19,483 nt of DNA from JBEKTW01 sp049515655 (GTDB lineage Bacteria; Bacteroidota; Ignavibacteria; UBA10030; SZUA-254): assembly GCA_049515655.1 (NCBI GenBank), contig JBEKTW010000039.1, positions 1-19,483 of the forward strand. The letters run 5' to 3'. How positions within the stretch are numbered: position 1 is the stretch's first letter; each line of letters opens with the position of its first letter. Both the position numbers and the translations under genes were made by a program. The notes below the pieces were generated by a model. The model was not told the origin of the DNA and did no database searches. It worked only from the letters and a program-made list of their open reading frames with translations. Shown here in pieces: positions 1 through 6,636 of the stretch.

Positions 1-341
1 GTCGTCGGGTTGAACGGGTTCGGATAGTTCTGACTCAACGCGAACTCCTTCGGCATCGGCCGACCTTCCGCGAACCTCAACACCAACGACTTCACGCTCG
101 GGTTCGTTATCTTCATCGAGCCGTTGCCGTCCAACGCCGCGTTGTTCACTACCCGGCCGCCTATCCCATCCGTCAACGTCAGCGCGTGCCCGTTCGTGTT
201 CTGTATCTGCCATTGGATCGTCACCGGGTACGCACTCGTCTGAACGCTGATCGCGTATTCATACAACTTCCCGCTTTCTATCTTGTCCGGATACGTCTCT
301 ACCATCCGCTGTGACGCAAATCTCGCATCAAACACGCCCTC
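1..341 (-). pseudogene. Out-of-frame C-terminal T9SS sorting region of the adjacent cargo gene (runs off the left edge)
   Basis: Read on the minus strand, this frame is open from 341 to the window edge. It encodes a continuation beginning EGVFDARFASQRMVETYP and ending ALSQNYPNPFNPTT. The last part is the start of the T9SS type A sorting domain (TIGR04183 type), which sends secreted proteins to the outer membrane and the cell surface. It has no start codon context of its own. It joins smoothly to the larger frame at 328-3042 if one G is removed from the G5 run at 342-346, giving GSESPEGVFDARF across the junction. It is therefore the missing C-terminus of that protein, displaced by one base. 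Codon use is heavy in G-ending codons (ACG, GCG, CCG, TTG). The cause could be a real mutation, a sequencing error or slippage; the sequence alone cannot decide. Confidence 0.85.
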
Positions 342-3042
342 GGGGGCTCTCACTGCCAAGATACAATGCCTGCTGGTATCCGTTCGCATCGCTGATCGTG
401 ATCCTGTTCAGAACCGTAAGATCTGTCGCCACCGGCGATAGTTTCGGTATCGGCGTCGTCGTCAACTGTAAGGTACCCAGTGCCCTCGACTTCACCCAGT
501 ACCCTCTGCCCGGGTCAAGCGTCGTGGCAATATAGTACCCTTTCCTGTATCCGTAGTACTGTGACGACACAATACCCGACGGAGACTGAACAACATTGCT
601 GACGTACACCGGTCGGCCTATCGCCCCTACCATGTTCCAGTCCGTCTTAACGCTGTCAAGGAAGGTAAGTCTCGGGTCTCCGGGCGTCTCATACCCGCTC
701 GTAGCCGGGAACTTTAACCAGTATCCGACACCCGGCAACAGCGTTGCGCTTTGAACGTACCCTCCCTTGTAACCGAACGCCTGCGAGTTCGCAGCACTAT
801 ATAAATACGTCTTGCTGTAATTACTGTCCGGAACCACTGTCGGCACTGAAATCATGTTCCAACCGCTCGCTACCGCTGTCCCGACGAATGGATGGAAACG
901 AACACAGAAACCGTCCCGCGGCTTCAGGTTCATCGGACCATTATCCGACCCGCGATAAAACTTGTACCATCCCGGATAGTTCCCCACTTCCGTCACAACG
1001 CTGTCGGGTCGAATGATCCTTCCATCATTCCCTTGGAAAGCCACCGAGGAGATGGTGTCTAATTTCCAGGCTTCCTGGACATTGTCCCACTGGAAATCGA
1101 ACGTTCCCTCACACCTGTTCAGAATGATGCGGAACGTGGCTCCATAGGGAATGAAGATATTACCGTCCGGCGGAAGCTCCGCGCCATCGTACTCCTCACC
1201 GATAGAATCGTATTCCGCGATAAACCGGCAGCTATCGGATTTCCAGAAGACCCGTCCCGATTGCACGCCACCTGTATCGACATAGTAAAGGTCGTACCAC
1301 AACGCACCGATAAAGTTCCTCGGCATGTTGCCTGCGCCCGTCGTGTCTCCTCGACCGTAATGTTCGGTAGACGGGAAATCATAGTCGGTATAGTAACCGT
1401 TGGAGTTAACATCGATGGTGTCCGTCGCAGTCCTGGAGAGCGCAATCGCACCGTTCAACCCGATCCATGCATAATTCACCGTATCGCCGAAATAGACGAA
1501 CGGTCCGCCGAGCGAGAATGGTCCCGCGGTCCCGTCGTCCTTAGGAGCTTTGGCTGAACCTGAGTATGGAGGGGGGAACCATGTCGGGTGCGGGCTGCTC
1601 CCCAAGGTGCTGGTCGTATCGAGATAATGGCTGCCGGGTGCATCCGCAATGCTTACAGGGGTACACGACACACTCGTATCGGGTCTGTACCATTCATCGC
1701 CCCACGACAGAACTTTGTACGAATGCACGATACCGCTATCCATAACCAATCCCTGCGAATCAGCTGCCGCTACATAATATTGGACAGTACGCGAGTACGG
1801 CCGCCCGGTCAAGGACGCGACAGCCGGAATCTGTCCGTGCCACGTCGTTCCGCCGAAGTAGTCGAGTGGAATCATCGTGTACTCTCCGCCGTCGACGGAG
1901 TACGCCATATGTGCCCAGGCGACACCGGCACTCTCTGCATGAGCAAAATTGCAGTCCTCGATGTTGATAGTAACGTCACGCGGACTGCCTCCTCCGACTG
2001 TTGTTCCCAAGTCGGTGATGGAGAGTACGCGAGGAGGGGTATTGCCTGTTACAGTCATCGAGTACCACATATTGACCTCCCAAAAACCGCGGTCGGTCCA
2101 TCCCGGAATGCCGCAGGTACCATTGTGTTCATAGAATTTCCATGTGTGCGTATGGTAGAATCCATTGGCGTCGGTAGGGGCGTCCCACTTGTATACCTCT
2201 GTTCCTGCAGGGTCGTGGGAAGCGTCATTAACATCGTCCCAATGCTGACCGGGGACGACGAATGCAACGAAGATGGATTGACCCGCACTGACTGTCGGCG
2301 CACCAATGATATGTAAATTGTACTTGTTCACTGCGCCGGCTTTAAGGTGCCGGAATGGATATCCTCCGAGTCCCCAGACTTCATATCCTGTCGGAGGAAA
2401 CGTCACCGGCGCATCCGGAAACTGTCTCTGCAACGTCGACACCCATGCCGTAGTATCCGGCGGGGTTGCATCCCCAGGGAATGCAGCGACGCCGCCGACA
2501 GGCGGGCTGATATTGTAGGCCTGACCTTCCAGGTCATTGGTGTTCGTGAAATATCCCCAACAGCGGGGGTTATTACCAAGAGTCGGATCCGCAGGCCCCG
2601 GGAGGTAAGCCGCGAAAGGACCGAACCCGGGTCCGCTGCCGTTGTAAATGCGAGATGCCATCATCCGCAGGGTGAGGGACGAGTCCGCGTTCATACCCTG
2701 CGAGCCGCCCGGGTGGTACGTATAGAAAGTGTCTATCACGCCATCGGTGGGCACCGTAAACCACTCTCCAAACATATCTTTGGCGTATGAGATCCAGACG
2801 ACAGAGCCTGGTGGATAATATATAGGGTTGTAACCGAACTGCAACGGGTTCGTACACGAGGCTTCCGATATTTCCCTCAGCCCCTTTTCCTTTTGAAGCT
2901 GTTGCAGCGCACGTGATGCACTTTCTCCTCTCTTCAAGCGAACGACATCACCGTTGGTCCCCACGAGGAATCGCTTTTGTTGAGCCAAGGCAAAACTGCT
3001 CAACAAAAATACACAGAGCAGAAAGTATGTTCTTTTCATCAT
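328..3042 (-). CDS. Large secreted T9SS cargo protein, frame broken before its sorting domain
   Basis: The frame gives 904 residues from ATG 3042. A signal peptide is visible (MMKRTYFLLCVFLLSSFALA, cleavage near residue 20). The start is fixed by AAAGGAG seven bases upstream; the frame stays open further upstream to 3129, but that part lies in the leader. The body is rich in Gly, Thr, Tyr and Trp and looks like beta-sandwich modules, with no catalytic motif that I recognise. Near the C-terminus are two copies of a WNMxSxP...GYxKGY...PGxGYWxK module (GWNMISVPT, then DWNMVGAIG), which I associate with large secreted proteins of the Ignavibacteria type. The frame ends at TGA 328-330 right after GSESPRGRV, whereas the -1 frame continues into a T9SS sorting domain. 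As written, the product would lack its secretion signal for the T9SS and would probably stay periplasmic. The function of the body is unknown. Confidence 0.85.
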   Translation of the reverse strand: MMKRTYFLLCVFLLSSFALAQQKRFLVGTNGDVVRLKRGESASRALQQLQKEKGLREISEASCTNPLQFGYNPIYYPPGSVVWISYAKDMFGEWFTVPTDGVIDTFYTYHPGGSQGMNADSSLTLRMMASRIYNGSGPGFGPFAAYLPGPADPTLGNNPRCWGYFTNTNDLEGQAYNISPPVGGVAAFPGDATPPDTTAWVSTLQRQFPDAPVTFPPTGYEVWGLGGYPFRHLKAGAVNKYNLHIIGAPTVSAGQSIFVAFVVPGQHWDDVNDASHDPAGTEVYKWDAPTDANGFYHTHTWKFYEHNGTCGIPGWTDRGFWEVNMWYSMTVTGNTPPRVLSITDLGTTVGGGSPRDVTINIEDCNFAHAESAGVAWAHMAYSVDGGEYTMIPLDYFGGTTWHGQIPAVASLTGRPYSRTVQYYVAAADSQGLVMDSGIVHSYKVLSWGDEWYRPDTSVSCTPVSIADAPGSHYLDTTSTLGSSPHPTWFPPPYSGSAKAPKDDGTAGPFSLGGPFVYFGDTVNYAWIGLNGAIALSRTATDTIDVNSNGYYTDYDFPSTEHYGRGDTTGAGNMPRNFIGALWYDLYYVDTGGVQSGRVFWKSDSCRFIAEYDSIGEEYDGAELPPDGNIFIPYGATFRIILNRCEGTFDFQWDNVQEAWKLDTISSVAFQGNDGRIIRPDSVVTEVGNYPGWYKFYRGSDNGPMNLKPRDGFCVRFHPFVGTAVASGWNMISVPTVVPDSNYSKTYLYSAANSQAFGYKGGYVQSATLLPGVGYWLKFPATSGYETPGDPRLTFLDSVKTDWNMVGAIGRPVYVSNVVQSPSGIVSSQYYGYRKGYYIATTLDPGRGYWVKSRALGTLQLTTTPIPKLSPVATDLTVLNRITISDANGYQQALYLGSESPRGRV

Positions 3043-3049
3043 GATCTTA

Positions 3050-3056
3050 CTCCTTT
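3050..3056 (-). promoter_or_regulatory. Ribosome binding site that fixes the start of the T9SS cargo gene
   Basis: On the minus strand AAAGGAG lies seven bases before ATG 3042 (a second ATG follows directly at 3039). It selects the start that exposes the signal peptide and excludes the upstream open extension to 3129. Confidence 0.75.
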
Positions 3057-3059
3057 CGT

Positions 3060-3090
3060 TTGAATTGTTCAATACACAAGTTGTGAATTG
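3060..3090. promoter_or_regulatory. Two adjoining dyads in the leader of the T9SS cargo gene
   Basis: TTGAA-3-TTCAA spans 3060-3072 and overlaps by three bases a longer dyad at 3070-3090 with arms CAAT, CACAA / TTGTG, ATTG around one central base; the only mismatch is an A:A pair. Both lie about 20-50 bases before the start codon and more than 110 bases downstream of the predicted transcription start. They could be an operator or an mRNA structure next to the ribosome binding site. This is inferred from symmetry only. Confidence 0.4.
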
Positions 3091-3211
3091 CGTACATTTC
3101 GTTTTCTCCCAAACGGGGCAGAGGGGCATCGGGAAGACACATTTCCGGGAAAGAAACGTAAAAACAGTTCTCTCTAGAATTCATAGAGCATGTCGACACG
3201 GTGATAATTTG

Positions 3212-3240
3212 AATATAACAAGACTATCGGGGAATGTCAA
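3212..3240 (-). promoter_or_regulatory. Sigma70-type promoter of the T9SS cargo gene
   Basis: On the minus strand TTGACA (3235-3240) is followed after exactly 17 bases by TATATT (3212-3217), close to the full sigma70 consensus. Transcription should start near 3205, giving a leader of about 160 bases before ATG 3042. In the wider 3043-3424 gap I see this promoter, the leader dyads and the terminator at 3251-3276, and no gene. Confidence 0.7.
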
Positions 3241-3250
3241 CTGTCAACGC

Positions 3251-3276
3251 AAAACAAGGGCCCGGAAAACCCGGCC
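3251..3276 (-). terminator. Probable terminator of the cNMP-sensor/permease operon
   Basis: Minus-strand hairpin GGCCGGG-TTTT-CCGGGCC (3259-3276; seven pairs with one central G:G mismatch), followed by CTTGTTTT (3251-3258). It sits about 150 bases after the permease stop and just upstream of the next gene's -35 element, where a transcription boundary is expected. The T-tract is interrupted, hence moderate confidence. Confidence 0.5.
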
Positions 3277-3424
3277 GTGCCCGTAGGAACGCTAGAATTC
3301 CCCGGAGTCGGGCATTTTACGCCATAGTCTTCAAAATTCTCCATTATGAGATATGCCCTCCCAGTTCGTGCGTCAACCACAGCCGAGGGAACATCCGGCT
3401 CGCGCCGAGCTAACAGCGCAGGGA

Positions 3425-4465
3425 TCAAGCAAACCTGTAGCGGCGTATGATGATTCTGCTCTCCCGGATCACAACTTTGGCAAACCCTGCTACAGGCACC
3501 GAGAGCAGCATTCCCATGATGCCGAAGAATTCTCCGCCGACGATCACGACCAGGAGCACAAGGAGTGGATGCATGTCTACGCTCTTCGCAATGACGATCG
3601 GCTGGATGATCGAATCGTCGACAAGCTTTACGATAATGAACGCAAGGACGACGTAGAGGAGGCGAGAGAGATCACCGGTGGTCAGGATGGTCATGATGCT
3701 CGCCAGGATTCCGCCGGCGAGCGGGCCGACGTACGGGATCAAATTTGCCAAACCGGCAAAGATGCCGACAAAAAAGAAGTACTTTACATCCAGTATCCAC
3801 ATAGCAAGAGTTGAGAGGATACCGAAGATGAAAGCGTCGAGAAATTGCCCGCGCAGGTACGAACCCAACTGCTGGTCCATTTTGTAGATGAGATTGAGAG
3901 AGAACTCAAAATACCTGTTCGGGATAACTGCAAGGAGTGTCTTTTTCATTTCCCTGCCGTCTTTCAACAGGAAGAAAATTACAAACGGGAGAGCCACCGC
4001 CTGAGTGACAAATGGTAGGGCCTGGGTCACGGCATCACCGAGAAGCCGTTCACTGACTCCGCTTTTCACTTCCCGGATTCTTTCGGCCAAATCAATTCCC
4101 TGCATCCCAAAGAATGCAAGTTTCTGATTGACAAATGTCTGAAGGTCGGAAATGATCGCGCTGGTTTGATTCATCGAAGCGCTTGCCTGGAGGTTCTGGA
4201 TTTCACGGATGAGCGCCGGTACGACGAAGAAACCAAAAGCGTATATCGCAAGACCTATTCCCACAAAAACAATCCCGGTAGCGGCAAGGCGGCTCAAGCC
4301 CCGCGATTCCAGTCCGGTCGCGATCGGGTCAAGAATGTAGGCAAGCAACGCTGCGATAATCAAGAGGCGGACGATTTCGCCGATGGCAAACAGAAAGAAT
4401 CCCGCCGCCGTTAGCAACAGCAGGATAAACAAAACTTTGACATACCGCGTGGAAACGTCCGACAT
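3425..4465 (-). CDS. AI-2E/PerM-family membrane transporter
   Basis: A 346-residue integral membrane protein of the AI-2E transporter family (formerly UPF0118, PF01594). Visible features are two N-terminal hydrophobic segments (about 9-28 and 32-46), a third near 60-85, an amphipathic stretch near 86-145, and a C-terminal block of membrane segments with family signatures: FFLLKDG (164-170), IPNRYFEF (181-188), LRGQ (204-207), NLIPYVGP (241-248) and the IIQPIVIAKSVDMHPL region (286-301). Length is normal for the family. Members have been linked to autoinducer-2 export, Na+/H+ exchange or unknown substrates, so the substrate cannot be assigned. The start ATG 4465 is one base after the stop of the upstream cyclic-nucleotide-binding gene (TAGTATG), so the two are almost certainly co-transcribed and translationally coupled. 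Confidence 0.9.
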   Translation of the reverse strand: MSDVSTRYVKVLFILLLLTAAGFFLFAIGEIVRLLIIAALLAYILDPIATGLESRGLSRLAATGIVFVGIGLAIYAFGFFVVPALIREIQNLQASASMNQTSAIISDLQTFVNQKLAFFGMQGIDLAERIREVKSGVSERLLGDAVTQALPFVTQAVALPFVIFFLLKDGREMKKTLLAVIPNRYFEFSLNLIYKMDQQLGSYLRGQFLDAFIFGILSTLAMWILDVKYFFFVGIFAGLANLIPYVGPLAGGILASIMTILTTGDLSRLLYVVLAFIIVKLVDDSIIQPIVIAKSVDMHPLLVLLVVIVGGEFFGIMGMLLSVPVAGFAKVVIRESRIIIRRYRFA

Positions 4466-4466
4466 A

Positions 4467-4958
4467 CTACGTCTTGTCCTTCGTCAACTCATGGAGTTGT
4501 TCGTTCATGCCTTTCAGACGATCGCCGATAATGCGGGCCAGGGATACGATAATCTTTACCCCGAGGCGCGGATTCCGCTCTATCATTGAAAAGAGGTCGG
4601 GCTGTGAAAAAGCGAATATCTTGGATTCAGTCTTCGCAATCGCGCTTGCCGATCTCGGGGATTCGTCCAGCAACGCCAGTTCACCGAAGAACTCTCCTTC
4701 CTGCAATTCCGCCAAAACCTTCCCATCGCTCCCAACCTCAATAAGAACCGAACCGCTCTCTATAATATACATGGCGATCCCCGGTTCATCCTGTCGAAAA
4801 ATCACTTCTTTCGGCTCGTAGACGCGTTCGTGGAGTATTCGTTCAATGCCGGCTAATTCACGGTCGGTGAGTTGTTCAAACAGCGGGATGCCTCGAAGAA
4901 GCTCTTTGATTTCTCCGTTCTTTTTCTGCTTCTTCGCAGCTGCCCAAAAATGGTCCAT
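4467..4958 (-). CDS. Stand-alone cyclic nucleotide-binding domain protein (Crp-like sensor, no HTH)
   Basis: A 163-residue protein consisting mostly of one cNMP-binding domain (about residues 20-140). The phosphate-binding cassette is intact: FGELALLDESPRSASAIA (91-108), with Glu93 and Arg102 at the positions that contact the cyclic nucleotide phosphate in CRP and PKA-R. The C-terminal helix stops near residue 160 and no helix-turn-helix follows, so it is not a DNA-binding CRP/FNR regulator. The start chosen is ATG 4958, preceded by GAGGAAA. A TTG at 4988 would extend the frame, but it falls in the predicted -10 element. The gene is first in a two-gene operon with the AI-2E-family permease, which suggests (inference) that cNMP binding regulates that permease. 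Alternatively it is a general signalling adaptor. Confidence 0.88.
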   Translation of the reverse strand: MDHFWAAAKKQKKNGEIKELLRGIPLFEQLTDRELAGIERILHERVYEPKEVIFRQDEPGIAMYIIESGSVLIEVGSDGKVLAELQEGEFFGELALLDESPRSASAIAKTESKIFAFSQPDLFSMIERNPRLGVKIIVSLARIIGDRLKGMNEQLHELTKDKT

Positions 4959-4988
4959 GGGATTGATTTCCTCAGTATGAGATGTCAA

Positions 4989-5017
4989 AAGATAGGCAGA
5001 TTTTCAAAGATTGTCAA
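4989..5017 (-). promoter_or_regulatory. Sigma70-type promoter of the cNMP-sensor/permease operon
   Basis: Minus-strand TTGACA (5012-5017), 17-base spacer, TATCTT (4989-4994). The predicted start near 4982 leaves about 24 bases before ATG 4958, which supports that start codon. Confidence 0.7.
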
Positions 5018-5102
5018 GAGCGTAGGGGGCTGCAACAAACGCTTTCTTGTCACGTAACTAATATATGAGACATCCTTTAACAATATCATGAAAGGGCCCA
5101 TC

Positions 5103-5756
5103 ATGGAGCAAGTAAGATATTTTTTGATTGCGGTTGCCTTTCTGTCCGTTCTTCTCTCCGCTCTGGGGTGCAGTGTGACAGGCTGGACAGCGAAAGAACC
5201 CCCCAAAGGACTGAATCTCAATGAAGGCGAAACTATCACGGTTACTCAGAAGGACGGTGGACTGGTAACCGGAGAGTATACGGGTATTGGGACGACTCCG
5301 TTGGAAAATTACGTCCAAGAATACGTCATATACACCGAGGAGCCGTTTGAGGGAAAATATCTTCCAGTAATCGGTCAAAAAATTGAAGTCTTAACTTCCC
5401 TTTCAGATACAAAAGTGTGGGAAGGCGAATTCCTTGGATTTGACCACAAGAGTCTCTGGATGCAGATGAAGGGCAAGGATCAACCTGAAGAGATTTATTT
5501 CAGCAGTATTACCGATCTGTCAAGCCGGGGCGGCACGGTATGGCCCCGTATGATGCTGCGCTCAATGTTCCTCGATGGGAAAATCCCTCTCCGCTCAGCG
5601 ATCAGAATCAGAAACGCCAATCAAACGATACTGATACCGGTGTGGAACATCAAGGAGATATCGGTACGGTACTCAAATCGGCGTGGTGATCACAGGGATC
5701 GATATTCTTACGACGGCCTACCCGCTATCCCTTACTCGTTTTCCTCAACTCGTTAA
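5103..5756 (+). CDS. Small predicted lipoprotein of unknown function
   Basis: A 217-residue protein from ATG 5103, chosen because GAAAGG lies about nine bases upstream; the in-frame ATG 5088 has no ribosome binding site. The N-terminus is a lipoprotein signal: hydrophobic stretch 6-20, then SALGC with the lipidated Cys at 23. The mature part is beta-rich and shows a loosely repeated pattern of short strands around G-x-x-I/V-x-V ... G-E-Y/F ... followed by I-x-x-I motifs (near 40-60, 90-130 and 160-190), which would suit small SH3- or Sm-like barrels. That fold is inference. I do not recognise a family. It is divergent from the cNMP-sensor operon and its last 32 bases overlap the end of the convergent response-regulator gene. 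I see no convincing promoter upstream. Confidence 0.8.
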   Translation: MEQVRYFLIAVAFLSVLLSALGCSVTGWTAKEPPKGLNLNEGETITVTQKDGGLVTGEYTGIGTTPLENYVQEYVIYTEEPFEGKYLPVIGQKIEVLTSLSDTKVWEGEFLGFDHKSLWMQMKGKDQPEEIYFSSITDLSSRGGTVWPRMMLRSMFLDGKIPLRSAIRIRNANQTILIPVWNIKEISVRYSNRRGDHRDRYSYDGLPAIPYSFSSTR

Positions 5757-6381
5757 ACCTCTTGATTTTCCCCCCGACCGCCGCCAACAAAGTGCTGCCG
5801 CTGAAGGGCTTGGCGATGAAATCATCGACGCCGATTTCCAGGCTCGACTGGTGAATCTTTTCGTCCTTTACGCCGGTGATAAAGATGAAGGGAACGGCCA
5901 CGAGACTCGGCATTTCTCGAACATGGTTGTAGAGCGAGAATCCGTCCAGGCCGGAATTATCAAAATGTATGTCGCACAGAATGAGATCCGGAACAAATGA
6001 TTTCAATTTCTCGATTGCCTCCTCCGGCGATGCAGCGGAAACCACCTGATAACCGGCCCCCGAAAGCAACAGTCCGAGCATCTCAAGGTAGTCGGGTTCG
6101 TCGTCGATAATGATGATTTTTAACGCAGGGCTTGTTTCCTTTACCTTGCCGGATGTCTTGGTTGAAGCGGAGGCACGTCCTTGACCAGCTTCTTGCTGCT
6201 GACTCCCTTCTTGTTTCTTCTTCTCATATTGAATCCTATAGTGCTTGACACGCTCCAGATAGGCAAGAGCGTAGATATTTGCCGGGTCGAGATCGACAGC
6301 TTTGTTTACTTCTTCTTCCGCGGCATCAAATTGATTCTTGAGAATGTATTTATCTGCCTGTTTTAGATGATTAGCAACCAT
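5725..6381 (-). CDS. TPR plus receiver-domain response regulator without output domain
   Basis: A 218-residue protein. Residues 1-50 form a tetratricopeptide-like helical pair (FDAAEEEVNKAVDLDPANIY), followed by a charged Gln/Lys/Ser-rich linker (52-85) and a complete receiver domain (87-205). The acidic pocket is Asp93-Asp94, the phosphoacceptor is Asp137 (LILCDIHFD), with conserved Thr169 and Lys191 (AKPF), so it should be phosphorylatable. There is no DNA-binding or enzymatic output, so it probably acts by protein contact through the TPR part. No histidine kinase is in the window, so the partner must be elsewhere. The start ATG 6381 has AAAGG eleven bases upstream. The 3' end overlaps the convergent lipoprotein gene by 32 bases. 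Confidence 0.9.
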   Translation of the reverse strand: MVANHLKQADKYILKNQFDAAEEEVNKAVDLDPANIYALAYLERVKHYRIQYEKKKQEGSQQQEAGQGRASASTKTSGKVKETSPALKIIIIDDEPDYLEMLGLLLSGAGYQVVSAASPEEAIEKLKSFVPDLILCDIHFDNSGLDGFSLYNHVREMPSLVAVPFIFITGVKDEKIHQSSLEIGVDDFIAKPFSGSTLLAAVGGKIKRFNELRKTSKG

Positions 6382-6415
6382 GAAGTCTCAGCCTTTCACA
6401 ATTTCCCTTTCAGAA

Positions 6416-6444
6416 AAGATACAAAAGGCGGGGGTGAGATTCAA
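6416..6444 (-). promoter_or_regulatory. Candidate promoter of the TPR-receiver gene
   Basis: Minus-strand TTGAAT (6439-6444), 17-base spacer, TATCTT (6416-6421). The predicted transcription start is about 28 bases before ATG 6381. The spacing matches the other promoters of the window. Confidence 0.5.
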
Positions 6445-6490
6445 ATCGTGGCTATCGCGGCCGCGGGGAGAACGATCAACCCCACCGGCG

Positions 6491-6510
6491 ATGGCACCCT
6501 TTTGTGCCAT
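6491..6510. repeat. Perfect inverted repeat between the response regulator and glucosidase genes
   Basis: ATGGCAC (6491-6497), six-base spacer, GTGCCAT (6504-6510). It lies upstream of the receiver gene promoter. No T-tract follows on either strand, so an operator is more likely than a terminator, but there is no direct evidence. Confidence 0.4.
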
Positions 6511-6571
6511 AAGTCATGTCAGTGCAGGGGAAAAATAGCGATTTGGTCCCCTTATTTTCATATCATGTTTC

Positions 6572-6588
6572 TGTCGGTCTGCCCGACA
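6572..6588 (-). other. Short hairpin downstream of the glucosidase gene
   Basis: TGTCGG (6572-6577), five-base loop, CCGACA (6583-6588), about 50 bases past the stop of the minus-strand glucosidase gene. It lacks a T-tract, so it would be a weak terminator or an mRNA 3' end stabiliser. It is the only hairpin I find close to that gene's end. Confidence 0.3.
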
Positions 6589-6636
6589 ACGGAAGGTCTC
6601 CCCTACGACCTATAACCTACCACGAGAGAATTACCT

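Noticed and set aside
1588..2316. Plus-strand open frame of 242 codons inside the cargo gene
   Set aside because: Antisense to a well-supported secreted protein, rich in Arg and Cys, with no recognisable domain; a shadow frame.
3043..3129. Open N-terminal extension of the first cargo gene
   Set aside because: It lies in the leader, lacks a ribosome binding site, and would bury the signal peptide; AAAGGAG fixes the start at 3042.
3353..3814. Plus-strand open frame opposite the AI-2E-family gene
   Set aside because: Very charged, low-complexity product (Asp, Glu, Arg, His) that mirrors the permease codons; no supporting start signal.
4959..4988. TTG start of the cNMP-binding gene at 4988
   Set aside because: It overlaps the predicted transcription start/-10 region; ATG 4958 has GAGGAAA upstream and keeps the whole domain.
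6492..6508. Possible sigma54 promoter (TGGCAC element)
   Set aside because: The distance between GG and the downstream GC is one base too long for the -24/-12 consensus; better seen as an inverted repeat.
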